NCBI GenBank assembly: GCA_003552885.1
Contig: PUPA01000169.1
Coordinates: 1 to 34,359, forward strand
Direction: 5' to 3'
DNA: 34,359 nucleotides
From: Natrialbaceae archaeon
GTDB taxonomy: Archaea > Halobacteriota > Halobacteria > Halobacteriales > Natrialbaceae
In this document: positions 8,509 to 16,399 of the stretch, piece by piece
Position numbering within the stretch: position 1 is the stretch's first letter
Layout of the letters: each line of letters starts with the position of its first letter
Program-made: the position numbers and the translations under genes
Notes under the pieces: generated by a model
What the model was told of the DNA's origin: nothing
What the model saw: the letters and a program-made list of their open reading frames with translations, nothing else
Databases searched by the model: none

Positions 8509-8583
8509 CACGAGCCGCCCACGCGGTGGCGCCCACGAGCGGTCCACGCGACGGCGCTCACGAGTCGTCCACGCGGTGGCGCT
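8509..8583. repeat. Three 25-bp tandem repeats upstream of aglF
   Basis: Units at 8509-8533, 8534-8558 and 8559-8583 each begin CACGAG and follow the pattern CACGAG-NNG-Y-CCACGCG-RYGGCG-C-Y. They differ at only a few positions and end 7 nt before the aglF TATA box, in the divergent gap between bax1 and aglF. Confidence 0.9.
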
Positions 8584-8589
8584 CACAAA

Positions 8590-8597
8590 GTATATAC
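8590..8597 (+). promoter_or_regulatory. aglF TATA box
   Basis: GTATATAC is centred about 29 nt before the aglF ATG at 8623, predicting an almost leaderless transcript. It follows directly after the three 25-bp repeats. Confidence 0.75.
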
Positions 8598-8622
8598 CGC
8601 GCCCGTGAGGACTCCACGAGAC

Positions 8623-9363
8623 ATGCAAGCCGTCGTGTTGGCCGCGGGCGAGGGAACCCGCCTCCGGCCGCTCACCGAGGAGAAGCCGAAGGCGCTCGTC
8701 GAGGTCGACGGAAAACCCCTCGTCGAGGACGTCTTCGACAACCTCCTGTCGATCGGCGTCACCGAACTGATAGTCGTCGTCGGCTACATGAAAGAGCGGA
8801 TCATCGAACGGTACGGCGACAGCTACGACGGCGTCCCGATCACCTACGCCCACCAGCGCGAGCAGCTGGGGCTGGCCCACGCGATCCTCCAGGCCGAACC
8901 CCACGTCGACGAGGAGTTCGTGCTCATGCTCGGGGACAACGTGTTCCGGGCGAACCTCGGGGACGTGATCAACCGCCAGAACGAACAGCGCGCCGACGCC
9001 GCCTTCCTCGTCGAGGAGGTCCCCTGGGAGGAGGCCTCCCGGTACGGCGTCCTCGACACCAACGAGTACGGCGAGGTGATCGAGGTGATGGAGAAACCCG
9101 ACGATCCACCGTCGAACCTCGTGATGACCGGCTTCTACACGTTCACGCCCGCGATCTTCCACGCCTGTCACCTCGTCCAGCCCTCCGACCGCGGGGAGTA
9201 CGAGCTCCCCGACGCGATCGACCTGCTGATCCAGTCCGGACGAACGATCGACGCGATCCGGATGGACGGCTGGCGGATCGACGTCGGCTACCCCGAGGAC
9301 CGCGAGCGCGCCGAGGAGCGGCTGGCGCGGGGCGAAGACGGGACGGTCGTAGCCGGCCGGTAG
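8623..9363 (+). CDS. aglF: Glucose-1-phosphate nucleotidyltransferase, AglF-like
   Basis: A 246-residue sugar-1-phosphate nucleotidyltransferase. The signature LAAGEGTRLRPLTEEKPKAL (5-24) binds the nucleoside triphosphate and Lys in KPKAL contacts the sugar phosphate. GDN (LMLGDNVF) is the usual metal-binding acidic motif, and MEKPDDPPSNLVMTGFYTF fits the sugar-binding part. In Haloferax volcanii AglF makes UDP-sugar for S-layer N-glycosylation, and aglM and aglJ follow here on the same strand, which supports the assignment. A general UTP:glucose-1-phosphate uridylyltransferase or a dTDP-glucose type is the alternative. The start at 8623 begins the conserved MQAVVLAAG and fits the TATA box at 8590-8597. 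Confidence 0.85.
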   Translation: MQAVVLAAGEGTRLRPLTEEKPKALVEVDGKPLVEDVFDNLLSIGVTELIVVVGYMKERIIERYGDSYDGVPITYAHQREQLGLAHAILQAEPHVDEEFVLMLGDNVFRANLGDVINRQNEQRADAAFLVEEVPWEEASRYGVLDTNEYGEVIEVMEKPDDPPSNLVMTGFYTFTPAIFHACHLVQPSDRGEYELPDAIDLLIQSGRTIDAIRMDGWRIDVGYPEDRERAEERLARGEDGTVVAGR

Positions 9364-9367
9364 CTCG

Positions 9368-9479
9368 CCCCCGTCCGACTTCGATTACCACTACTCGACT
9401 CCGGACGACCACCCCCGTCCGACTTCGATTACCACTACTCGACTCCGGACGACCACCCCCGTCCGACCCCGGACGACCA
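9368..9479. repeat. 44-bp tandem repeat, about 2.5 copies, between aglF and aglM
   Basis: Unit 1 (9368-9411) and unit 2 (9412-9455) are identical over 44 bp, starting CCCCCGTCCGACTTCGATTA and ending CCGGACGACCA. A third copy (9456-9479) keeps both ends but lacks about 20 bp in the middle. The array fills most of the 175-bp gap before aglM and has no spacers. Confidence 0.93.
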
Positions 9480-9538
9480 CCCTCGTCGACCGTCCGCGAA
9501 CCCAAAACTGACTAACTGGCCGGCCACCACCTCGGGGT

Positions 9539-10813
9539 ATGTACGTCTCCATCGTCGGCAGCGGCTACGTCGGCACCACGGTCGCCGCCTGTCTGGCCGA
9601 CCTCGGACACGACGTCGTCAACGTCGAGATCGACGAGGACGTCGTCGACGCGATCAACGCGGGGGAGACCCCGATCCACGAGCCCGGGCTGGCCGAACGG
9701 ATCGCCGAGCACGCCGGCGACCGGCTGCGGGCGACGACCGACTACGACGCGGTCGTCGACACCGACCTCACGATGCTCTGTCTGCCGACCCCCGCCCGCG
9801 AGGACGGCTCGATCGACACCTCGATCGTCGAGGCCGGCGCCGAGGCGCTGGGCGAGGCGCTCGCCGACGTCGACTCCCACACGGTCGTCGTCAAGAGCAC
9901 GGTCGTCCCCGGAACGACCGCGGAGGTCGTCGCCCCGCTGGTTCGTGCCCACGCCGGCGACGCGATCGGTGTGGGGATGAACCCCGAGTTCCTCCGGGAG
10001 GGGTCGGCCGTCGACGACTTCCTCGATCCCGACAAGCTCGTCTTCGGTGCCGACGACGACGCCACGCTCGCGGCGCTGCGGGCGCTTTTCGAGCCGCTGA
10101 TCGAGCGTGTCGATCCGCCGGTCGTCGAAGTCAGCACCCGCGAGGCGGAGACGATCAAGTACGCCAACAACGCCTTCCTCGCGGCGAAGGTCAGCCTGAT
10201 CAACGACATCGGAAACGTCTGCAAGGAGTACGGCGTCGACGCCTACGCGGTCGCGGACGCGATCGGCCTCGACGATCGGATCGGCGACCGCTTCCTGCGG
10301 TCGGGGGTCGGCTGGGGTGGCTCGTGTTTCCCGAAGGACGTCCGGGCCATCGTCGCGGCCGCGAACGAAGCCGGCTACGAGCCGGCGATGCTGGAGGCGG
10401 CCGTCGAGGTGAACGACCGGCAGCCGGAGCGACTGATCGAACTGCTCGCAGACCACGTCGAGCTCGAGGGCGCGCGGATCGCGGTGCTCGGGCTCGCGTT
10501 CAAGCCGGGCACCGACGACGTCCGCAACTCGCGAGCGATCCCCGTGATCGAGGGGCTGCAGGCCCGCGGCGCCGACGTCGTGGGCTACGATCCCGTCGCC
10601 ACGGAGCGCATGCGCGAGCACGTGCCGGGGATCGAGTACGCCGACTCCGCCGAGGGGGCGCTCGCCGGCGCCGACGCCGCGGTCGTCGCCACCGACTGGC
10701 CGGAGTTCGACGACCTCGCGTTCGACGGGATGGCACGGCGGGTGCTCGTCGACGGCCGCCGGATCGACGTCGACGCCGACGCCCTCGAGGTCTACGAGGG
10801 ACTGACCTGGTGA
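9539..10813 (+). CDS. aglM: UDP-glucose 6-dehydrogenase, AglM-like
   Basis: A 424-residue NAD-dependent sugar-nucleotide dehydrogenase that oxidises UDP-glucose to UDP-glucuronate in two steps. The N-terminal Rossmann motif is GSGYVGTTVA (from residue 7). The central helical domain carries MNPEFLREGSAVDDF and the Lys/Asn motif EAETIKYANNAFLAAKVSLIN. The catalytic cysteine is Cys263 in GWGGSCFPKD, and the C-terminal UDP-binding domain has LGLAFKPGTDDVRNSRA. Glucuronate is a known component of the haloarchaeal N-linked glycan, and AglM performs this step in Haloferax. It sits between aglF and aglJ. The 175-bp repeat-filled gap before it suggests its own promoter (AAAACTGA near 9504). Confidence 0.92.
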   Translation: MYVSIVGSGYVGTTVAACLADLGHDVVNVEIDEDVVDAINAGETPIHEPGLAERIAEHAGDRLRATTDYDAVVDTDLTMLCLPTPAREDGSIDTSIVEAGAEALGEALADVDSHTVVVKSTVVPGTTAEVVAPLVRAHAGDAIGVGMNPEFLREGSAVDDFLDPDKLVFGADDDATLAALRALFEPLIERVDPPVVEVSTREAETIKYANNAFLAAKVSLINDIGNVCKEYGVDAYAVADAIGLDDRIGDRFLRSGVGWGGSCFPKDVRAIVAAANEAGYEPAMLEAAVEVNDRQPERLIELLADHVELEGARIAVLGLAFKPGTDDVRNSRAIPVIEGLQARGADVVGYDPVATERMREHVPGIEYADSAEGALAGADAAVVATDWPEFDDLAFDGMARRVLVDGRRIDVDADALEVYEGLTW

Positions 10814-10882
10814 TCGGGCGGAGGGGATCGCCCCAGTGGTCGATCAGTATGCTTTTGCGCCGCGGGGGCAGATACCCCGCCG

Positions 10883-11884
10883 ATGGAAGAAGATGCGCTC
10901 CGTGAGATCCCGGACGGCCGTGGGAAGGTCCTCGCGATGACCGAGACGGAGCGCGAGGTCGACCCGGAGCAGGTCTGTATCCTGATCCCGACCCTCGAGG
11001 AGGCGGCGACGATCGGCGAGGTGATCGACGGGTTCTACGCGGAGGGGTATCCGAACGTGCTCGTCGTCGACGGCGACTCGGATGACGACACCCGCGAGAT
11101 CGCCCGCGAACGCGGCGCGGAGGTGCTCGTCCAGTCGGGGTCGGGTAAAGGCCAGGCCGTCCGGGAGGCAGTAGCGCGGATCGAGCTGCCGTACGTGTTG
11201 ATGGTCGACGGCGACGCCACCTACGATCCGGCCGACGCCGACCGGATGCTCGAGCCGCTCGCCCGCGGATACGAGCACGTGATCGGCAACCGGTTCGCCG
11301 AGATGGACGAGGACGCGATGCGCGCGCTCAACGGCTTCGGCAACCGACTGATAAATCGGGCGTTCGGGTTCGTCCACGGCGCAGACTTCGAGGACATCCT
11401 CTCGGGGTACCGGGCGTTTACGACCGACTCGTTTCGCCGGCTCTCACTGGACGCCGACGGCTTCACGATCGAGACCGAACTCGCCGTCGAGTGTGTGAAA
11501 AACGGCGTCGAGACGACGGTCGTCCCGATCGGCTACAGCGCCCGTCCGGAGGATTCGACGACGAACCTCCACCCGATCAAAGACGGGGGCACGATACTCC
11601 TCGCGCTGTACGCGCTGGCGAAGACGAACAACCCCCTGATCTACTTCGGGAGCGTCGGCACCGGTGCGATCCTCGCCGGCGGCGCCGTCGCCGCCTTCGT
11701 CCTCTACCGGTATCTCGTGGCGGGAATCAGCCACGAGGTGCTCGCGCTCGTCGCGGCCGCCGGGATCCTTCTGGGCGTCCAGCTGCTGATGTTCGGCGTG
11801 CTCTCGGACATGATCGTCACCCTCCACCGCGAGCAACGCCAGCGTCTGGAGCGGCTCAGAGACGACGTCGAACGGAAGCGGTGA
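10883..11884 (+). CDS. aglJ: Dolichol-phosphate glycosyltransferase, AglJ-like
   Basis: A 333-residue GT2-family transferase. The catalytic domain begins at VCILIPTLEEAATIGEVI and carries the nucleotide-sugar motif VVDGDSDDDT and the metal-site DGDATYDPADAD, then GYRAFTTDSFRRL. Two C-terminal hydrophobic segments (about 258-280 and 286-312) anchor it in the membrane with the active site facing the cytoplasm. In Haloferax volcanii AglJ adds the first hexose of the S-layer N-glycan to dolichol phosphate. The adjacent aglF and aglM agree with that role. The TATA-like TATGCTTTTGC (10848-10858) fits the ATG at 10883; a downstream ATG at residue 19 is possible. It is convergent with ppcA. Confidence 0.88.
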   Translation: MEEDALREIPDGRGKVLAMTETEREVDPEQVCILIPTLEEAATIGEVIDGFYAEGYPNVLVVDGDSDDDTREIARERGAEVLVQSGSGKGQAVREAVARIELPYVLMVDGDATYDPADADRMLEPLARGYEHVIGNRFAEMDEDAMRALNGFGNRLINRAFGFVHGADFEDILSGYRAFTTDSFRRLSLDADGFTIETELAVECVKNGVETTVVPIGYSARPEDSTTNLHPIKDGGTILLALYALAKTNNPLIYFGSVGTGAILAGGAVAAFVLYRYLVAGISHEVLALVAAAGILLGVQLLMFGVLSDMIVTLHREQRQRLERLRDDVERKR

Positions 11885-11895
11885 AGACGGGTACT

Positions 11896-11953
11896 GACTC
11901 ACCCGAGGAGCCGACGCTGGCGTGGACTCACCCGAGGAACCGACGCCGGCGTG
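11896..11953. repeat. 29-bp tandem duplication covering the ppcA 3' end
   Basis: 11896-11924 and 11925-11953 agree at 27 of 29 positions (GACTCACCCGAGGA ... GGCGTG). The second copy contains the last codons and stop of ppcA (TCA at 11928-11930 on the plus strand). The first lies in the convergent gap with aglJ, so the terminal coding segment has been copied outward. Confidence 0.88.
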
Positions 11954-13406
11954 CCCCCCGTCGGATCCCCGACCGGACGGCCTCCTCGTCGCCGCGGTCG
12001 AAGGCGTCGATTACCTCGTCGGTCGCCTCCCGGTGACCGTCGTCGGGTTCGACGTCGACGAGTTCCAGGGGTGTCTCGAGCCGAGCGCGCTCGAGATCGA
12101 GCACGTCGGTACACCGTGGGTTGTAGTAGCGGGCGGCCTCCTGGAGGTGATCGAAGAAGGCCGGGAACGTCCCCTCGAGGAAGGTCACGTCGTCGTCGGT
12201 CAGCGCGTGGGCCCCGAGCAGCGTCGGTGGACAGCCGACGGCGTACAGCGAGGCGGTGTAGCCGATCGCCCGGGGGAGGGCGTTCTCGCCGACCTCCCGG
12301 GAGTAGCCGAAGAGCCCGACGTGGAGCTTCCGGGCCCGCCGGTCGGGGACGTACGCCGAGAGCCGGTTCACCGTCGGGGCGATGGCGTCGACCTGGTCGG
12401 CGTAGGCCGCGGCGGTCCGATCGACGACCTCCAGGGCGCGGTCCTCGTCGATCGGCTCGGGCGGCACGCCGAGCTCCGCCCGCTTGAGCCGGTCGATCCC
12501 CTCTCGAACCGTCTCGACGGGGTTGTCGTATTTGAACGCCGACTGGACGGTGAACGTCTCAACTTCCGGATAGGCTGCAGTCGTGGCGTCCGCCCGCTCG
12601 GGGGTCAGGTTCCCCCGGAACGGGGCCGACCCCGCACCCAGGATCGGGTGGACGTCGATCCCGACGTCGTCGGCCATCCGGTAGAGGCGCGCGAGTGCGA
12701 CCTTGTTGATCAGGTCCGCCGCGACAGAACCGTAGTTGAGTGCGGGATCCGAGCGGGCGAGAAACACGCGCACCGACTCCCGATCCTGGGCGGTCGCGTA
12801 CTCGCGGACGATCTCGTCGGCCCGGAGCATCGCCTCGCGCTCTTCGATCAGGGGGATGACGGCGATCTCCGCGGGCTCGAACGGGCCGACCCACTCCTCT
12901 ACGGTCCGGCCGTTCCAGACGCTCCGGGAGCCTTTGCCGGCGACGAACGACCGGTAGTACTCCTCGACGGCGTTGAGCTGGTCGGCGTCGGTGACCATCG
13001 GCACGATCACCTCGTGGATCGGTGAGACGGTCTCGAGGCCGTGTTCGTCCGAAAAGAGCGCCGCGGCGTCGTACGACCGGGGGATGCTCTCTAGGATCTC
13101 GAGGAGGATCTTCGCCTCCGACTCCTCGAGGGCCGGGTTCGGCCCCCTGATCGTCAGCCGGAACCCCTCTCCGAGCCGGCAGTCGGTGAAGTAGTCGTCG
13201 TACCGCGAGAGCAGCTTCTTCACGGCGTAGTTGTCGCCCTCTTTTCCCTCGAAGTCCCACATCCCCTCGTCACAGCCGAGATGCGAGGAGACGTAGTAGG
13301 CCTCCTGGATCTCGTCTTCGCCCTCGATGACCTCGCCGGCGGTAAAGAAGGGGAGCGTCGCGTTGTCCGGATGCTGGGTGCTCATCACCCGCGGGACGTC
13401 GGTCAT
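11928..13406 (-). CDS. ppcA: Phosphoenolpyruvate carboxylase, archaeal type
   Basis: A 492-residue protein of the short archaeal PEPC family (PpcA), which carboxylates PEP with bicarbonate to oxaloacetate and refills the TCA cycle. The N-terminus MTDVPRVMSTQHPDNATLPF is the family signature. Further landmarks are EIQEAYYVSSHLGCDEGMWD, RGPNPALEESEAK, and the C-terminal SAPFRGNLTPERAD and QSAFKYDNPVE segments. The start at 13406 gives the usual family N-terminus, although an upstream in-frame codon exists. A TATA-like TTTTTTG (13432-13438, minus) is about 28 nt upstream. The C-terminal end is basic (RRGARRRRFLG), and its coding DNA is duplicated just downstream. Confidence 0.92.
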   Translation of the reverse strand: MTDVPRVMSTQHPDNATLPFFTAGEVIEGEDEIQEAYYVSSHLGCDEGMWDFEGKEGDNYAVKKLLSRYDDYFTDCRLGEGFRLTIRGPNPALEESEAKILLEILESIPRSYDAAALFSDEHGLETVSPIHEVIVPMVTDADQLNAVEEYYRSFVAGKGSRSVWNGRTVEEWVGPFEPAEIAVIPLIEEREAMLRADEIVREYATAQDRESVRVFLARSDPALNYGSVAADLINKVALARLYRMADDVGIDVHPILGAGSAPFRGNLTPERADATTAAYPEVETFTVQSAFKYDNPVETVREGIDRLKRAELGVPPEPIDEDRALEVVDRTAAAYADQVDAIAPTVNRLSAYVPDRRARKLHVGLFGYSREVGENALPRAIGYTASLYAVGCPPTLLGAHALTDDDVTFLEGTFPAFFDHLQEAARYYNPRCTDVLDLERARLETPLELVDVEPDDGHREATDEVIDAFDRGDEEAVRSGIRRGARRRRFLG

Positions 13407-13491
13407 GGTTCGAGGTCGACGCGCCGTGAACAAAAAAGCGCCCGCTAACGACGCAACGGTCGACGAGGCGACGGCTCGCCCGGTCCGTAGC

Positions 13492-14034
13492 TCACCGCAA
13501 GTCGCCGTTCGCGTCCGAGTCGGACACCATCGACAGACGCTCGATGCCGCCGATCTCGTCGACGACCTCGACGACCGGACCGGGGACGAGGCTCTCCCAG
13601 TCGCCGTCTTCGATCATCCGTTCGCGGACCTCGGTGCCCTCTAGCACCTCGCGGTTGAACATCGGCGACTGGCGGACCTCGACGCCGGCCTCTCGGAACA
13701 GCTGGATCACGAGCGGGTTGTTCGAGTAGGCGACCTCGAACTCCGGACACATACTCCGGACGTGGCTCACCCACACCGAGTTTCGTTCCAGGTCCTCGAT
13801 CGGGACGGCGTAGGTCACGAGCTCCGTCCCGTCGGTCCGCTCCCACTCGACCAGGGACTTCGTGATCATCATGATGCGCTCGCCCGCGGTGAACGGGTTG
13901 CGCTCGGTGTGTGAGTCGCCGGCGCTGCCGATCCCGAGGACGAGTTCGTCGACCTCGGTGGCGATCTCCTCGATCATCCTGAGGTGACCGTCGTGAAACG
14001 GCTGGAACCGGCCGATGTAGAACCCCCGGATCAT
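13492..14034 (-). CDS. nadM: Nicotinamide-nucleotide adenylyltransferase
   Basis: A 180-residue archaeal NMN adenylyltransferase that joins NMN and ATP to form NAD. The nucleotidyl-transferase motif GRFQPFHDGH (8-17), containing HxGH, is intact, and the C-terminal phosphate-binding loop is GTEVRERM. The size is that of the archaeal enzyme. Its ATG (14032-14034) lies about 27 nt from a TATA-like CTTAAG (14058-14065, minus). It is divergent from lonB, a neighbour pair I also recall from Haloferax. Confidence 0.93.
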   Translation of the reverse strand: MIRGFYIGRFQPFHDGHLRMIEEIATEVDELVLGIGSAGDSHTERNPFTAGERIMMITKSLVEWERTDGTELVTYAVPIEDLERNSVWVSHVRSMCPEFEVAYSNNPLVIQLFREAGVEVRQSPMFNREVLEGTEVRERMIEDGDWESLVPGPVVEVVDEIGGIERLSMVSDSDANGDLR

Positions 14035-14101
14035 GGCGGATACTCGGCCGTGGCGGTCTTAAGGGTGGCGAGGTCGATTTTCGGCCCGAAGTGGAGAATT
14101 C

Positions 14102-14159
14102 GAGGGCCTCAGCCCTCCTATCCATCTTCGGTCCGATCCTTCGAGGGAGAAAGTATATC
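14102..14159 (+). promoter_or_regulatory. lonB promoter with upstream inverted repeat
   Basis: A hairpin GAGGGC-CTCA-GCCCTC occupies 14102-14117. The TATA box AGTATATC (14152-14159) predicts a transcript start near 14182 and a short leader before the ATG at 14198. The inverted repeat lies between the divergent nadM and lonB promoters and may bind a regulator. Confidence 0.5.
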
Positions 14160-14197
14160 AGTGCGAATCCCCTCGGTTGGAGTACCGAAACAGTTCT

Positions 14198-16399
14198 ATG
14201 AGCAACGACACGAACGTCGACGATCCTCCCGAGGGGGCGCCCGAACCACAGGGGGCTCCCGGTTCGTCGGCCGAGGGCGAGATCGTCGAGGGCGAAGAGC
14301 GCCCGTCCGACGACGAGGGCGACCCCGAACGGGTCCCGGAGCCGAGCCACGGAGGCGAGAGGAGTCGACGCGACGAGCCGGACCACGGGGGCGAAGAGCC
14401 CCTTCCAGGGGAGCGCTCCGGAGGGGACGACGACGTCGAGACCGTCGAGGACCTCGGCAGCACCGTCGAGGTCGACGAGGGCGCCGAGGTCGACGATGCG
14501 ATCGCCGACGAAGACCTGATCGGCGGGCTCAAGATCGATTCCACCGAGGACATCGAGGTCCCAGACCGACTCGTCGACCAGGTGATCGGCCAGGACGAAG
14601 CGCGGGACATCATCATCAAGGCGGCCAAGCAGCGCCGGCACGTGATGATGATCGGCTCGCCCGGGACGGGCAAGTCGATGCTGGCGAAAGCGATGAGCCA
14701 GCTGCTCCCGAAAGAGGACCTCCAGGACGTCCTCGTCTATCACAACCCCGACGACGGCAACGAACCGAAAGTCCGGACCGTGCCGGCGGGGAAGGGCGAA
14801 CAGATCATCGACGCCCACAAAGAAGAAGCCAGAAAGCGCAACCAGATGCGCTCGATCCTGATGTGGATCATCATCGCGGTGATCATCGTCTACTCGTTTA
14901 TCATCGGGAACATCCTGCTCGGGATCCTCGCGGCCGGTATCATCTGGCTGATCTTCCGGTACACCTCCCGGGGAACCGACGCGATGGTGCCGAACATGAT
15001 CGTCAACAACGGCGACCAGCGCCAGGCGCCGTTCGAGGACGCCACCGGCGCCCACGCCGGCGCGTTGCTGGGTGACGTCCGCCACGACCCGTTCCAGTCC
15101 GGCGGGATGGAGACGCCCAGCCACGACCGCGTCGAACCCGGCGCGATCCACAAGTCGAACAAGGGCGTGCTGTTCGTCGACGAGATCAACACCCTGGACG
15201 TCCGCACCCAGCAGAAGCTGATGACGGCGATCCAGGAGGGGGAGTTCTCGATCACCGGCCAGTCCGAACGCTCCTCGGGCGCGATGGTCCAGACCGAGCC
15301 CGTCCCCTGTGATTTCATCATGATCGCGGCGGGGAACCTGGATGCGATGGAGAACATGCACCCCGCACTCCGCAGCCGGATCAAAGGCTACGGCTACGAG
15401 GTGTACATGGAGGATACGATCGAGGACAACGCGGAGATGCGCCGGAAGTACGCCCGGTTTATCGCCCAGGAGGTCGAACGAGACGGCCGCCTGCCCCACT
15501 TCACCCGCGAGGCCGTAGAGGAGGTCATCCTCGAGGCCAAACGGCGTGCGGGCCGCAAAGAGCACCTGACGCTTCACTTCCGGAACCTCGGCGGGCTCGT
15601 CCGCGTCGCCGGCGACATCGCCCGCGCGGAGGACACCGACTTCACCACCCGCGAACACGTCCTGCGGGCGAAAGACCGCTCGCGGTCGATCGAACAGCAA
15701 CTCGCCGACGACTACATCGAGCGGCGCAAGGACTACGAGCTGCAGGTCAGCGAGGGTGGCGTCGAGGGTCGGGTCAACGGGCTGGCCGTCATGGGCGAGG
15801 ACTCGGGGATCATGCTCCCCGTGATGGCCGAGATCGCCCCCGCACAGGGGGGTGGGAAGGTGATCGCCACCGGCCAGCTCAAGGAGATGGCCGAGGAGTC
15901 CGTCCAGAACGTCTCGGCGATCATCAAGAAGTTCTCGGACGTCGACCTCTCGGAGAAGGACGTCCACATCCAGTTCGTCCAGGCCGGCGAGGGCGGCGTC
16001 GACGGCGACTCCGCCTCGATCACGGTCGCGACCGCCGTCATCTCCGCGCTGGAGGACATCCCGGTCGACCAGCGGGTGGCGATGACCGGCTCGCTGTCCG
16101 TGCGCGGGGACGTCCTCCCCGTCGGCGGCGTCACCCACAAGATCGAGGCCGCGGCGAAAGCCGGCTGCGATCGGGTGATCATCCCCAAGACCAACGAACA
16201 GGACGTGATGATCGAAGACGAGTACAAGGAGATGATCGAGATCATCCCCTGTTCGAACATCAGCGAGGTGCTCGAAGTCGCCCTGATGGGCGAACCCGAG
16301 AAGGACTCGCTGCTCGATCGGCTGAAGTCGATCACCGGCTCGGCGTTCGACGGCCAGGTCGCCAGCTCGACGGGCGGCCAGAGTCCGAGCCCACAGTAG
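14198..16399 (+). CDS. lonB: Membrane-anchored ATP-dependent protease LonB
   Basis: A 733-residue archaeal Lon. An acidic N-terminal extension (1-130) precedes the AAA+ domain with Walker A GSPGTGKS (about 155) and Walker B GVLFVDEIN (about 323). Two membrane segments (about 219-254: ILMWIIIAVIIVYSFIIG and ILLGILAAGIIWLIF) are inserted in the AAA+ domain, as is typical of archaeal LonB. The C-terminal serine-lysine protease domain has catalytic Ser605 (GDSASI) and Lys648 (THKIEAA). It degrades regulatory and damaged proteins at the inner face of the membrane; in Haloferax it is essential and controls carotenoid synthesis. The ATG at 14198 was preferred over an in-frame TTG at 14177. The CPBP gene begins immediately after its stop codon. 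Confidence 0.95.
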   Translation: MSNDTNVDDPPEGAPEPQGAPGSSAEGEIVEGEERPSDDEGDPERVPEPSHGGERSRRDEPDHGGEEPLPGERSGGDDDVETVEDLGSTVEVDEGAEVDDAIADEDLIGGLKIDSTEDIEVPDRLVDQVIGQDEARDIIIKAAKQRRHVMMIGSPGTGKSMLAKAMSQLLPKEDLQDVLVYHNPDDGNEPKVRTVPAGKGEQIIDAHKEEARKRNQMRSILMWIIIAVIIVYSFIIGNILLGILAAGIIWLIFRYTSRGTDAMVPNMIVNNGDQRQAPFEDATGAHAGALLGDVRHDPFQSGGMETPSHDRVEPGAIHKSNKGVLFVDEINTLDVRTQQKLMTAIQEGEFSITGQSERSSGAMVQTEPVPCDFIMIAAGNLDAMENMHPALRSRIKGYGYEVYMEDTIEDNAEMRRKYARFIAQEVERDGRLPHFTREAVEEVILEAKRRAGRKEHLTLHFRNLGGLVRVAGDIARAEDTDFTTREHVLRAKDRSRSIEQQLADDYIERRKDYELQVSEGGVEGRVNGLAVMGEDSGIMLPVMAEIAPAQGGGKVIATGQLKEMAEESVQNVSAIIKKFSDVDLSEKDVHIQFVQAGEGGVDGDSASITVATAVISALEDIPVDQRVAMTGSLSVRGDVLPVGGVTHKIEAAAKAGCDRVIIPKTNEQDVMIEDEYKEMIEIIPCSNISEVLEVALMGEPEKDSLLDRLKSITGSAFDGQVASSTGGQSPSPQ

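Noticed and set aside
9368..9479. Possible CRISPR array
   Set aside because: Units are contiguous with no unique spacers and no cas genes are nearby.
14177..14197. TTG start for lonB
   Set aside because: It lies within a few bases of the predicted transcript start; the ATG at 14198 gives the expected N-terminus (MSNDTNV).
13445..16138. 897-codon minus-strand frame opposite lonB and through nadM
   Set aside because: No domain, low-complexity Asp/Val/Arg composition, and it overlaps two well-supported genes.
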